A DNA stretch of 64,000 nt from Bartonella sp. ML70XJBT.G (GTDB lineage: Bacteria > Pseudomonadota > Alphaproteobacteria > Rhizobiales > Rhizobiaceae): contig NZ_JAQITA010000004.1 in NCBI RefSeq assembly GCF_028618575.1, forward strand, positions 62,001-126,000, given 5' to 3'. The notes beneath the pieces are model-generated. The model saw only the letters and a program-made list of their open reading frames with translations. It made no database searches and was not told the origin of the DNA. The number at the start of each line of letters is the position of its first letter. Position 1 is the stretch's first letter. Below, piece after piece: positions 54,224 through 63,462 of this stretch. The translations under genes and the position numbers were made by a program.

Positions 54224-54317
54224 GTATTCCTGATAATTTTTTCATCCATCTTTATGGATAAGATTTGCTTTCAATTTATATTTTTAGCAAAAAAGTTGCA
54301 ACTCATCTCAAATAACA

Positions 54318-54349
54318 AAGCCCAGCCTTATCTTTCAAAGGCTGGGTTC
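54318..54349 (-). terminator. Hairpin between dnaK and dnaJ
   Basis: A 7-bp GC-rich stem, cccagcc / ggctggg, loop of 12. On the minus strand it is followed by a modest T-containing tract. It lies 30 bp after dnaK and likely lowers readthrough into dnaJ. Confidence 0.6.
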
Positions 54350-54376
54350 CTTCATTCATCAACACATTTTCTTGCA

Positions 54377-56269
54377 CTATTTCTTTTTATCATTAACTTC
54401 TTCAAAATCAGCATCAACAACATCATCATCCTTTGTGTCTGTTTCAGTGTTAGAGGCTGCTGCTTGTGAAGCTTCATACATCGCCTGTCCAAGTTTCATA
54501 CTGACTTCTGCTAATTTCTGCATTTTGGTTGTCACTTCTTCAGTATCGGTGCCATCAAGTGCAGACTTCAAATCAGATATTGCTGTTTCAATTTGTTCTT
54601 TATCTTCAGAAGAGACCTTATCACCGTACTCTTTCAGCGACTTCTCTGTTGAATGGATAAGAGCTTCCGCCTGATTTCTTGCTTCAACACCTTCACGACG
54701 CTTCTTATCCTCAGCAGCATGTTCTTCTGCATCCTTGACCATTTTTTCAATATCAGCATCACTTAAACCACCTGATGCTTGAATACGAATTTGATGCTCT
54801 TTACCCGTTCCTTTATCTTTCGCCGAAACATTAACAATACCATTCGCATCAATATCAAAAGTAACCTCAATCTGAGGCATACCACGCGGTGCTGGCGGAA
54901 TACCAACAAGATCAAACTGAGCCAACAACTTGTTATCATTAGCCATTTCGCGTTCACCTTGAAACACACGAATAGTCACAGCACTCTGATTATCATCAGC
55001 CGTTGAAAAAACTTGCGATTTCTTTGTCGGAATAGTGGTATTGCGTTCAATAAGACGTGTAAAAACTCCACCCAACGTTTCAATACCCAAGGATAAGGGC
55101 GTTACATCCAACAGCAATACATCTTTCACATCGCCTTGTAATACACCACCTTGAATGGCTGCACCCATTGCAACAACTTCATCAGGATTAACGCCTTTGT
55201 GTGGATCTTTGCCAAAGAAGCTTTGCACAACTTCTTGAATCTTGGGCATACGTGTCATACCACCCACTAAAACAACTTCGTCAATCTCACCAGCTTTTAG
55301 CCCTGCATCTTTCAATGCAGCTTTACAAGGCTCGATAGTGCGCTGAACCAAATCATCAACGAGAGATTCAAATTTTGCCCGAGTCAATTTCATTGTTAAA
55401 TGCTTGGGACCAGATTGATCGGCCGTAATAAATGGCAAATTGATTTCCGTTTGTTGTGACGAGGAGAGCTCAATCTTTGCTTTTTCTGCTGCTTCTTTTA
55501 GACGTTGCAACGCTAGCTTATCATTTTTCAGATCAATTCCTTGTTCTTTCTTGAATTCATCAGCAAAATAACCGACCAAGCGCATGTCAAAATCTTCACC
55601 GCCTAAAAAAGTATCGCCATTGGTCGACTTAACTTCAAAAACACCATCTCCAATTTCAAGCACCGAAATATCAAATGTACCACCACCAAGATCGTACACT
55701 GCAATGGTTTTTCCGTCTTTTTTATCTAAACCATAGGCTAAAGCAGCAGCTGTAGGCTCATTGATAATCCGTAAAACCTCTAATCCAGCAATTTTACCCG
55801 CATCTTTGGTAGCTTGGCGCTGTGCATCATTGAAATACGCAGGAACAGTTATAACCGCTTGCTCAACTTTCTCACCAAGATAAGATTCTGCCGTTTCTTT
55901 CATCTTTTGCAAAATCATTGCTGAAATTTGGGAGGGAGAATATTTCTTACCCGCTTCTTCAACCCACGCATCACCATTATCGCCTTTAACAATTTTATAA
56001 GGCACAAGCGCTTTATCTTTTTCAACCATGGGGTCATCAAAACGGCGACCAATCAAGCGTTTAACCGCAAAAACCGTTCCTTCAGGGTTTGTTACCGCTT
56101 GCCGTTTAGCAGGTTGTCCAACAAGCCGTTCTCCCCCATCCGTAAAAGCAACAACCGAAGGCGTTGTGCGCGCTCCTTCTGAATTTTCAATAACCTTTGC
56201 GTTTTTACCATCCATGACAGCAACACAAGAGTTTGTTGTCCCCAAATCAATACCAATTACTTTTGCCAT
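54377..56269 (-). CDS. dnaK: Chaperone DnaK (Hsp70)
   Basis: The ATP-driven chaperone central to protein folding and to control of the heat-shock sigma factor. The 630-residue protein starts [21 protein letters not shown], with the phosphate-1 loop. It has [20 protein letters not shown], the [16 protein letters not shown] phosphate-2 loop and the [14 protein letters not shown] adenosine motif. The substrate domain begins after the [16 protein letters not shown] linker, and an acidic tail EEVNDKKK ends the protein. A CTTGAA hexamer lies about 90 bp upstream of the start, but no matching -10 is seen. Confidence 0.98.
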   Translation of the reverse strand: MAKVIGIDLGTTNSCVAVMDGKNAKVIENSEGARTTPSVVAFTDGGERLVGQPAKRQAVTNPEGTVFAVKRLIGRRFDDPMVEKDKALVPYKIVKGDNGDAWVEEAGKKYSPSQISAMILQKMKETAESYLGEKVEQAVITVPAYFNDAQRQATKDAGKIAGLEVLRIINEPTAAALAYGLDKKDGKTIAVYDLGGGTFDISVLEIGDGVFEVKSTNGDTFLGGEDFDMRLVGYFADEFKKEQGIDLKNDKLALQRLKEAAEKAKIELSSSQQTEINLPFITADQSGPKHLTMKLTRAKFESLVDDLVQRTIEPCKAALKDAGLKAGEIDEVVLVGGMTRMPKIQEVVQSFFGKDPHKGVNPDEVVAMGAAIQGGVLQGDVKDVLLLDVTPLSLGIETLGGVFTRLIERNTTIPTKKSQVFSTADDNQSAVTIRVFQGEREMANDNKLLAQFDLVGIPPAPRGMPQIEVTFDIDANGIVNVSAKDKGTGKEHQIRIQASGGLSDADIEKMVKDAEEHAAEDKKRREGVEARNQAEALIHSTEKSLKEYGDKVSSEDKEQIETAISDLKSALDGTDTEEVTTKMQKLAEVSMKLGQAMYEASQAAASNTETDTKDDDVVDADFEEVNDKKK

Positions 56270-57132
56270 ATTATAATCTCCATTTCAGCAAGCTACCTCA
56301 ATCTTCATTAAGCATTTTCTAAGACAGCTCCTCATAACACTCAAAGCCTGTACTTCACTTCAAGTTACACAAACAATAAATTGTAAGTCACAACAAGCCT
56401 TTCTGCCTCGTATATAAGAACAGGCTCTTATCGCTACAAGAGAGTCATGAGAGAAACATTCTTAAAATAAAATTTTTCTTCTAAAACTAGGTCTTCTACC
56501 TACCCGCAAGCGCCCTCTATACTGATAATGCGGATATCATAGCAACCCTTTTTTACAATGTTCATTAACATATTAACCTATAAAAATTGGAAAAATAAAA
56601 AATAATCATTTGCATATTTTGGGGATCCTTCGCAATGAAACGATATTTAAGTCAAAATTTTTGCCATATCACTTAAAAACTCAATGATTATACCAAAAAT
56701 AGCATAATCCTATTTAAGACATACCTCTATAATGACGATCGTATCTTGATACACTCAATAAATACGATGCTCTTTCCATCACTGATGGCTGTAGCGTTCA
56801 ACCTCATCTTTCTCAATATGCTCTTTGTAAGAATATCTCTGTCAATCTTTTCTTAATCGTTCCATTTCTAAACACCTTATTGTTCATTGCCTTTTACAAA
56901 CTACGCTGTGAAGATGCTCGACTTCATTTTCTCTTTAATCTGTATATTAAATCGAGGCATAAAGTTCAAAATACTCTTTTGCCTTTAAGTATAACGTTAA
57001 AACTCTAGAGAACTATGCAACTTATACTTGTTCCTATAACTCTGGCAATTCTTTCTTTTATTTTAAACAAAAACTCTGCTAAATAATAAAAAGGAGCATT
57101 CAAAAGTGAATCAAACAAAGGAGGGTGAATTA
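56270..57132. other. Gene-free spacer between dnaK and the PCu(A)C gene
   Basis: About 860 bp, AT-rich, with stops in all frames. It must contain the dnaK and copper-chaperone promoters, but none can be defined with confidence. It shares only a short string (catcactgatgg) with the spacer at 29.04 kb, which may be chance. Confidence 0.5.
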
Positions 57133-57687
57133 ATGATAAAACTCATCATCGAGAAAACGAACAAGCTCGTATCTCAATATACAACTTACAGACAATATCC
57201 ATGCAAAAAGGTTGTTACAAATATCGTGTGCGCGCTTCTTTTTGCTTGTATAGCCCACTCCGCAACCGCTCAACAATATAAAATTGGAGATATAGAAATC
57301 CTTCATCCTTGGACGCGAGAAACGGCTATAGGTATAAAAGTTGGTAGCGGTTATCTCTACATCATTAATCACGGCAATATCCCAGATCGTTTGATTTCTG
57401 TTTCAACAAAAGGAGTACAGACAACGGAAATTCACTCCATGGCAGTTGTTAACGATATTATGAAAATGGAAAAAATGCACCATGGCATTGAAATTCCAGG
57501 CAATGGCGAAGTCACCCTTAAGCCCGGTGGTGATCATATTATGTTCATGGGGCTTTCTCAACCATTCAAACGAGGTGATAAAATCAGCGCAAAACTGACG
57601 TTTGAGAAAGCAGGAACAATTGATGTTGAATTCTCTGTAAACGCTATGGGAGGAAAATCACCTGCCAAATCAGTCCCTCATCACTAA
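57133..57687 (+). CDS. PCu(A)C-family periplasmic copper chaperone
   Basis: A 184-residue periplasmic protein that binds Cu(I) and helps metallate the CuA/CuB centres of cytochrome oxidase in related bacteria. A basic n-region precedes a hydrophobic signal segment (about 34-46, VVTNIVCALLFACIA) ending at SATAQQ. The domain follows with the HxM-type copper ligands in TEIHSMAVVNDIMKMEKMHHG and in HIMFMGL. The ATG at 57133 sits behind ggaggg. A GTG nine codons upstream has its own aaggag, so two starts are possible. A strong terminator follows. Confidence 0.88.
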   Translation: MIKLIIEKTNKLVSQYTTYRQYPCKKVVTNIVCALLFACIAHSATAQQYKIGDIEILHPWTRETAIGIKVGSGYLYIINHGNIPDRLISVSTKGVQTTEIHSMAVVNDIMKMEKMHHGIEIPGNGEVTLKPGGDHIMFMGLSQPFKRGDKISAKLTFEKAGTIDVEFSVNAMGGKSPAKSVPHH

Positions 57688-57709
57688 ATTTTTCATCATT
57701 ATTTAAAGC

Positions 57710-57747
57710 AAATAAGGAGCGTGAAAGTTTTTCCATGCTCCTTATTT
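57710..57747. terminator. Bidirectional terminator after the copper-chaperone gene
   Basis: An 11-bp stem, aaataaggagc / gctccttattt, with a 15-16-base loop and A/T flanks, between two convergent genes. Confidence 0.8.
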
Positions 57748-57797
57748 GTTTTAGTGCCATAAAACATACTGTAAAAAATAGAAATTTATTTTCTCTT

Positions 57798-58259
57798 TCA
57801 TCCATTAAGATTAATTTCAGGAATGCGCAAAACTTGCCCAGGATAAATTTTATCGGGAGATTTGAGCATCGGCTTATTCGCTTCAAAAATAAAAGTGTTT
57901 TTATTTCCTTGTCCTTTTCCATAAACCTCTTCAGCAATTTTCCAAAGCGTATCACCAGATTTAACCTCATAAAAGCGAGAAGCTTTCACAGGTATAGTGT
58001 TGTCTGTAATCTTTAATTGATCAATATCAACAGAAGAAATCCCTTGCGAATTACCAACAACTAATAGTGCTTTTTCAAGTGTTTCTCTATCTGGAACCTC
58101 ACCACTCAAAACAGCTTTACCATTTTCCACCTTAATCTTCACTTTTTCTGTATCAAGTTGAAAATTATTCAATGCCGCCTTAAAATCCTTTTCTTCTGGC
58201 TCATGATCGCCAATACCAAGCTTCTCTCCAACTGTTTTTATAAAATTAAAAATTCCCAT
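57798..58259 (-). CDS. BON and LysM domain protein (Kbp/YgaU-like)
   Basis: A 153-residue protein with a BON domain at about 25-90 (FKAALNNFQ...VKIKVENGKAVLSGEVPD) and a LysM domain at about 98-148 (YEVKSGDTLWKIAEEVYG...IYPGQVLRI). This is the architecture of E. coli Kbp (YgaU), a cytoplasmic potassium-binding protein. No signal peptide is evident, in line with that. In many rhizobia pckA lies in this position opposite chvI; here this gene does. Confidence 0.87.
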   Translation of the reverse strand: MGIFNFIKTVGEKLGIGDHEPEEKDFKAALNNFQLDTEKVKIKVENGKAVLSGEVPDRETLEKALLVVGNSQGISSVDIDQLKITDNTIPVKASRFYEVKSGDTLWKIAEEVYGKGQGNKNTFIFEANKPMLKSPDKIYPGQVLRIPEINLNG

Positions 58260-58635
58260 TTATGGTCTCCTTTCGTGCAGTGGAAGAAAAATTTTTGCAT
58301 ATATGTCACTACACTCTTTTCTTTGCTCTTAAAAACAGATAGGCGGTTTTTCTAAACTTCAACAATCACAAACAAATCTGTTCAATTCTGGGACAAAAAA
58401 TAATACACTTTGATAAAAAACATATTTTTTTTAAATTTTCTCTCGAACGAAGGGATCTTTACGCACGCAATAGCATTATTAAATTACAAAGATAAAACAA
58501 GCTTTTACCGTCAGAATGAAAAGGAGTTTACTATGCTACAATTTGTACCACATTTGTTTTGCAAAAAAAATGTGAACTCCCATATAAATAATGTGGATAG
58601 TTTGCTACCACAGCAATAGAAAGGTCTAAGAAGCC
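58260..58635. other. Regulatory spacer upstream of chvI
   Basis: Holds the divergent promoters for the BON-LysM gene and chvI. Its last part contains a 28-codon open frame (58533-58619) behind a strong aaaaggag site, annotated separately. Confidence 0.5.
58533..58619 (+). CDS. Possible 28-codon leader ORF before chvI
   Basis: ATG at 58533, preceded at ideal spacing by aaaaggag, begins a 28-residue frame (MLQFVPHLFCKKNVN...SLLPQQ) that stops 16 bp before the chvI start. The ribosome-binding site is stronger than that of chvI itself. The peptide resembles nothing I know. It could be a translated leader that couples to chvI, or a chance frame. Confidence 0.35.
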   Translation: MLQFVPHLFCKKNVNSHINNVDSLLPQQ

Positions 58636-59358
58636 ATGAAAGATACACCAACAATCACGCAAACGATCGTACTTGTTGATGATGATCGCAATATTTTGAC
58701 ATCTTTATCTTTTGCGCTTGAGACAGAAGGCTATCGGGTTGAAAGCTATACAGATGGAGCATCTGCACTCAAAGGTCTAACACTCCATCCTCCACATTTA
58801 GCTATCTTTGATATTAAAATGCCCCGAATGGATGGGATGGAACTTTTACGTCGATTGCGTCAAAAATCTGATATTCCTGTTATTTTTCTTACCTCTAAGG
58901 ATGACGAAATTGATGAATTATTTGGTCTTAAAATGGGAGCAGACGATTTTATTACCAAACCTTTCTCTCAACGTCTTCTTATTGAACGCGTAAAAGCTAT
59001 TTTGCGTCGTGCCAATGCGCGTAACCAACCACTTACAACTGGAACTTCTCCTACCTCTTCTCTCAAACGTGGGGATTTGGTGATGGATCAAGAGCGTCAT
59101 ACCTGTACATGGAAAGATAAACCTGTTATCTTGACCGTCACAGAATTTTTGATTCTACAAACCTTAGCGCAAAGACCTGGAGTCGTAAAAAGTCGTGATG
59201 CTTTAATGGATGCTGCTTATAGTGATCAAGTCTATGTAGATGACCGCACTATTGATAGTCACATTAAACGTCTGCGTAAAAAGTTTAAACAAGTGGATGA
59301 TGATTTTGCAATGATTGAAACACTGTATGGTGTAGGTTATCGTTTTCACGAAGTGTAA
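58636..59358 (+). CDS. chvI: Response regulator ChvI/BatR
   Basis: An OmpR-type transcription factor. In Bartonella its orthologue BatR activates the VirB/D4 secretion genes and their effectors at host-like pH, and in rhizobia ChvI controls envelope and acid responses. The 240-residue protein has a receiver domain with acidic pocket D15-D17, phosphorylatable Asp59 in [14 protein letters not shown] and Lys in FITKPF. The C-terminal winged helix (about 140-238) has [12 protein letters not shown]. The kinase gene follows after 39 bp. Confidence 0.95.
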   Translation: MKDTPTITQTIVLVDDDRNILTSLSFALETEGYRVESYTDGASALKGLTLHPPHLAIFDIKMPRMDGMELLRRLRQKSDIPVIFLTSKDDEIDELFGLKMGADDFITKPFSQRLLIERVKAILRRANARNQPLTTGTSPTSSLKRGDLVMDQERHTCTWKDKPVILTVTEFLILQTLAQRPGVVKSRDALMDAAYSDQVYVDDRTIDSHIKRLRKKFKQVDDDFAMIETLYGVGYRFHEV

Positions 59359-59397
59359 AACTATTTTGTCGCAAAAGTTTGAACGGCGATCAAATCG

Positions 59398-61182
59398 ATG
59401 ACAAAAGATACTCAACTGGAAACTCTGCAAAAAACGACGCCAAATGGTATTCTATCAACGCCATTTCCTATGTTTGCTTATTTGCACCGTAAGGTGCGAC
59501 GTCTTCTGAGACAATTGCTTTTTTCCAGCCTTACACGCCGTATTGTCATCTTAAATATTGCTGCTCTTGCCGTTCTTGTTACAGGTATTTTGTATCTCAA
59601 TCAATTTCGCGATGGTTTAATTGAAGCGAAAATCAAGAGTTTGTGTATCCAAGGAAAAATTATCGCTGGAGCTATTGCCGCCTCTGCAACAGTAGATCCC
59701 AATTCTATTCTTATTGATCCTCAAAAACTTTTAGAATTACAGACCGGAGAAAGTATTACGCCCGCACCTCAATCAACAGATTCTTGGGACTTTCCCATTA
59801 ATCCTGAACAAGTTGCCCCTCTCTTACGACGCCTTATCACACCCAAAACAACAAGAGCACGGATCTATGATCGCGATGCGACTTTACTGCTTGACTCGCG
59901 CGTTCTTTATTCGAGTGGTGAAGTCTTTAGCTATAATTTACCCCCACTTAAAACTGAACAAAACATGTGGGAACGTTTTATTTCATGGTTTTCAAACACA
60001 TTTTACGGTAATACTATTACTCTTGATAGAGAGCAGGTAAGAAACAGTGGGATTGCTTATCCAGAAGTATACCGAGCATTAAACGGATCTCTTGCTACTA
60101 CTAAACGACGTAACAGACAAGGTCAACTCATTGTTTCTGTTGCTGTTCCTGTGCAACGCTATCGTGCAGTGGTGGGAGCACTCCTTCTTTCAACAACCGG
60201 TTCAGATATTGATAACATTGTAAAAGGCGAGAGATTGGTTATTTTTAAAGTCTTTGCTGTGGTAGGCAGTGTGCTTTTGGTCCTTTCTCTTTTTTTAGCC
60301 CATACGATTGCACATCCCTTAAGCAAATTATCCGCTTCTGCTAATCGTGTGCGCAATGGTAATAATAAGCGCGTAGAAATTCCTGATTTTTCAATGCGTG
60401 AAGATGAAATTGGTCACCTTTCAACCTCTATTCGTGATATGACCAATGCTCTTTACATGCGTATTGAAGCCATTGAACGCTTTGCGGCTGATGTAAGTCA
60501 CGAATTAAAAAATCCTCTTACCTCTCTACGCAGTGCTGTTGAAACACTCCCTTTGGCTAAAAATGAAGAAGCACAGGAACAATTATTCGAAATTATTCAA
60601 CATGATGTACGTCGTCTTGATCGTTTGATTACTGATATTTCTGATGCCTCTAGGCTCGATGCAGAACTTGCTCGTGAAACTGCACAGATCGTTGATATGA
60701 CGCCACTTTTGGAAAGTCTTGTTCATGCTGTTCAAGAAGTATACCGTAATAGGCAAACCATTGATATAAGCCTTAATATTATCCCACGTCCTCATGGAAA
60801 AGCCTATCTTGTGCTGGGACATGAACTGCGTTTGGGACAAGTTATTTCTAATCTTATTGAAAATGCGCGTTCCTTTATTCCCCATGATAGCGGTAAAATT
60901 TCTATAACTATGAAAAGTCATGCTTCAACTCTTATTTTAACTATTGAAGATAATGGGCCTGGTATTCGTTCAGAAAATATTGAACGCATTTTTGAACGTT
61001 TCTATACCGATCGACCAAACGAAGATAGTTTTGGTCAAAATTCAGGCCTTGGCCTTTCTATTAGTCGACAAATCATCGAAGTTCATAATGGAACAATTAC
61101 AGCCGAAAATATTGTTGACCCCAAACTTGAAAATAGTAAAACTGGTGCACGTTTTATTATTATGCTCCCCCTCGCTAAATAA
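59398..61182 (+). CDS. chvG: Sensor histidine kinase ChvG/BatS
   Basis: The 594-residue membrane kinase partner of ChvI. The first membrane segment is at about 48-68 and the second at about 280-302, enclosing a periplasmic sensor of some 210 residues. A HAMP linker follows, then the H box SHELKNPLTSLRSA with phospho-His368, the N box NLIENARSF and G boxes EDNGPGI and GLGLSIS. All are intact. In rhizobia ExoR represses this kinase from the periplasm; exoR is not in this window. hprK follows after 21 bp. Confidence 0.95.
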   Translation: MTKDTQLETLQKTTPNGILSTPFPMFAYLHRKVRRLLRQLLFSSLTRRIVILNIAALAVLVTGILYLNQFRDGLIEAKIKSLCIQGKIIAGAIAASATVDPNSILIDPQKLLELQTGESITPAPQSTDSWDFPINPEQVAPLLRRLITPKTTRARIYDRDATLLLDSRVLYSSGEVFSYNLPPLKTEQNMWERFISWFSNTFYGNTITLDREQVRNSGIAYPEVYRALNGSLATTKRRNRQGQLIVSVAVPVQRYRAVVGALLLSTTGSDIDNIVKGERLVIFKVFAVVGSVLLVLSLFLAHTIAHPLSKLSASANRVRNGNNKRVEIPDFSMREDEIGHLSTSIRDMTNALYMRIEAIERFAADVSHELKNPLTSLRSAVETLPLAKNEEAQEQLFEIIQHDVRRLDRLITDISDASRLDAELARETAQIVDMTPLLESLVHAVQEVYRNRQTIDISLNIIPRPHGKAYLVLGHELRLGQVISNLIENARSFIPHDSGKISITMKSHASTLILTIEDNGPGIRSENIERIFERFYTDRPNEDSFGQNSGLGLSISRQIIEVHNGTITAENIVDPKLENSKTGARFIIMLPLAK

Positions 61183-61203
61183 TCTTTATCCAAAGAAAAA
61201 GGT

Positions 61204-61668
61204 ATGACCACAAAAAGTGAAATACTCCACGCAAATTGCCTTCAACTAGGAGGGAAAGGGCTGTTGATTATAGGACCATCGGGATCAGGAAAATCAACCC
61301 TTACCCTCTCTCTGCTTGACCGTGCTGAATGGTCAAAACGTGAAGCAAAACTCATCAGCGATGATTATACCATGCTGCGTGTAGAAAATGGAAAACTTCA
61401 TGGCTACACGCCAGAAGGTTTGCAGGGTGGTATTGAGATTCGCGGCGTTGGCCTTTATACGATAGAGTTTGAAAAACAAACAGCGATTGATTGCGTTATT
61501 CTTCTTGGTCCTGAATATGAACGCTTTTCCACAAATCAAACGTTTCAATTTGCAGATCTACATATTCCTCTTTTAAAGCTCCCTAGCCTTCATGAAGCCG
61601 ATTGTACGGCCATTTGTCAGGCTATTGAGGCGTTCTTTTTTAGAAAAATGTGGCATAAATTGGTCTAA
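61204..61668 (+). CDS. hprK: HPr kinase/phosphorylase, short alphaproteobacterial type
   Basis: Phosphorylates HPr on a serine and so links PTS state to regulation. The 154-residue protein contains only the C-terminal catalytic half found in Firmicutes HprK, as is normal in rhizobia. Walker A GPSGSGKSTL is at 24-33, the general-base region ISDDYTMLRV is near 57, and the EIRGVGLY signature is near 81. It follows chvG closely, so the two-component system and PTS regulator are likely co-expressed. Confidence 0.93.
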   Translation: MTTKSEILHANCLQLGGKGLLIIGPSGSGKSTLTLSLLDRAEWSKREAKLISDDYTMLRVENGKLHGYTPEGLQGGIEIRGVGLYTIEFEKQTAIDCVILLGPEYERFSTNQTFQFADLHIPLLKLPSLHEADCTAICQAIEAFFFRKMWHKLV

Positions 61669-61723
61669 TTTTTTTCTAAATATAAAAAAATCACATTTTT
61701 TGCCTTTTTTTTGCAAATTTTTC

Positions 61724-61751
61724 TTGGCAGCAGAATAAAGCTTTGTAAAAT
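61724..61751 (+). promoter_or_regulatory. Probable sigma-70 promoter of manX-ptsH
   Basis: TTGGCA and TAAAAT separated by 16 bases, about 50 bp upstream of the manX start and after a T-rich stretch that follows hprK. Confidence 0.5.
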
Positions 61752-61801
61752 ATACTTTCCGCCAATATGGTTGGATCTTTAGTTAACAGGAGTTTGCGTA
61801 A

Positions 61802-62191
61802 ATGATTGGACTCGTGCTTGTAACGCACGGTGAGCTGGCTATTGAATTTCTACATGCTGTAGAACATGTTGTTGGAACACAAGAAAAATTCGCAACAATA
61901 TGTGTCTATCCCGATGATGATATCGATCAGCGCCGAGGTGATATTATCGCCGCTGTTTCCTCTACAGATACAAACCATGGCGTAATCATATTAACAGATG
62001 TGTTCGGTGGAACACCATCAAATATGGCTATTTCTGCTATTGAAAAAGGACGCGTTGAAATGATTGCAGGTGTTAATCTACCTATGCTCATTAAACTCAT
62101 TTCTATTCGTCAATGCCCTAATATTTCATTATCAGAAGCTTTAAGAATAGCACAAGAAGCAGGACGTAAATATATTAATGTACCAGTATAA
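61802..62191 (+). CDS. manX: PTS EIIA component, mannose family
   Basis: A 129-residue stand-alone EIIA-Man domain with phosphorylatable His9 in VLVTHGELAIEF and the core VIILTDVFGGTPSNMA. In alphaproteobacteria such proteins have no sugar permease partner and act in a regulatory phosphorelay with EI-Ntr, NPr/HPr and EIIA-Ntr. The start has an aggag site. It is followed closely by ptsH. Confidence 0.93.
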   Translation: MIGLVLVTHGELAIEFLHAVEHVVGTQEKFATICVYPDDDIDQRRGDIIAAVSSTDTNHGVIILTDVFGGTPSNMAISAIEKGRVEMIAGVNLPMLIKLISIRQCPNISLSEALRIAQEAGRKYINVPV

Positions 62192-62216
62192 TTTTATAGC
62201 GGATAATTAAAAACTT

Positions 62217-62513
62217 ATGCTTTCCAAAGACCCTCTACCCTCTAAACTCAGCCGTCATTTCAATATCTGTAACAAACGTGGACTGCATGCACGTGCTTCT
62301 GCAAAGTTCGTTCAAACTGTTGACAATTTTAATGCTAGCGTTGAAGTTGAAAAAGATGGCAAAATTGTTGGTGGTTCATCGATTATGGGGCTTATGATGC
62401 TAGCTGCTTCCTCTGGTTGTAACCTTACCATTCGTGTTTGGGGACCAGAAGCAACTGATGCTCTCGATGCGCTTGAAAGACTCATTAATAATAAATTTGG
62501 AGAAGAGAATTAG
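62217..62513 (+). CDS. ptsH: Phosphocarrier protein HPr
   Basis: A 98-residue HPr with phospho-His24 in RGLHARASAKFV and the HprK target serine, Ser55, in GGSSIMGLMML. A 13-residue N-terminal extension precedes the fold. Both sites being intact supports a working HprK-HPr switch next to ChvG/ChvI. No PTS permease is in the window. In other Hyphomicrobiales ahcY usually follows, but here an integrase-fragment spacer does. Confidence 0.94.
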   Translation: MLSKDPLPSKLSRHFNICNKRGLHARASAKFVQTVDNFNASVEVEKDGKIVGGSSIMGLMMLAASSGCNLTIRVWGPEATDALDALERLINNKFGEEN

Positions 62514-62910
62514 AAATTTATTATCCCCCAAGAATATATGATCATCCCTGAAACAAGGACAAAAGCTGCCATTATTCTTTTGATTGGCTTTCTTATTTTT
62601 TCTGAAAAGAATCTGTCTTCATACCTGTTATCTATGAGTATTATGATTATCGTAGGCGTAAATATTTGCTAACAGTTGGTTGTGTACAATAACAATATTC
62701 GTGTCTGCTTTCGTTCCAAATTCTTTTCAACCAATTTAACTATTTGTTTTTTATAACTATTCTCATACTGCGTGTGTATGATAAAATATTCACCCTTTAC
62801 TGGATATGCTAACCTTTAAAGCGACTTAAAATGTACCAATGATCGTCAAAGTTGAAATTGACTAACCTTCCTTATCTGGCTCAATTTATAGTGTTTTCAA
62901 AGGATAACAG
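62514..62910. other. Spacer after ptsH, no gene seen
   Basis: AT-rich, stop-rich sequence before the repeat unit. Neither a terminator nor a gene is clear. Confidence 0.5.
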
Positions 62911-63235
62911 ATTGATTATAATGATAACTTCACAGTTTTTATATTGAATGAAAACCCTGAAAATCGTAAGATTTTCCTTATCTACAATCCTTTCATATTA
63001 ATCAATTAAAATCATTTCCTTGACACCACAAGTGGATCCGTGTGTCGATATAACTCTTCTAAAAAGGAAAAAAACGCCTCTTACGAAAGCTTTCAGATGC
63101 CAAGAGCTGTCATAATATTGGAGATTGTAAAATACAATGATGTGCTGGTTTACTCCTTTATAAGCGTAAAGATAGTGGTGTATAATAGATATAACGTTAT
63201 ACCATTCACGAACACCGGCGTGAAATGAAAATAGA
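62911..63235 (+). repeat. Dispersed integrase-derived unit, copy D (leader plus fragment)
   Basis: The leader begins attgattataatgata, as in copy A (attgatttataatgata). It then shares the order of a gattttcct..atc tract, tattaatc and a tract like acaagtggatccgtgtg before the reading frame. It lies between ptsH and the thpR gene. Confidence 0.65.
63074..63235 (+). pseudogene. Decayed N-terminal integrase fragment (copy D)
   Basis: The start codon has become ACG. In nearly one frame it reads KLSDAKSCHNIGD, a shifted GKYND region, AGLLLYKRKDSG, two stops, then RYTIHEHRREM. This is the clearest match of all copies to the P4-type integrase Arm-DNA-binding domain. Homology stops right after REM, short of the catalytic domain. 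Confidence 0.72.
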
Positions 63236-63462
63236 GAGAATTCTTCTACTGCATATTTTTGCCGTGAGACATATGTAAACATAGTTTTTATTATTATAAT
63301 CACTCTTTAAAAGAAATAAGTCTTATGAATTCAACTTATCATTATGCAAATATCTTTTAGATATTCTTTTTCGGCAGAATTGTTTTATCCTTCGTGGTAC
63401 ACTCCACCTTTGTTATCCGCTATCGCTTTTGCGGCAGTGCTTTTTTACTATAAGGAGATCCC

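Noticed and set aside
56340-56370. RpoH promoter for dnaK
   Set aside because: A CTTGAA element is present on the minus strand at 56359-56364, but no CCATNT-like -10 occurs at 13-18 bases, so only half of the signal is there.
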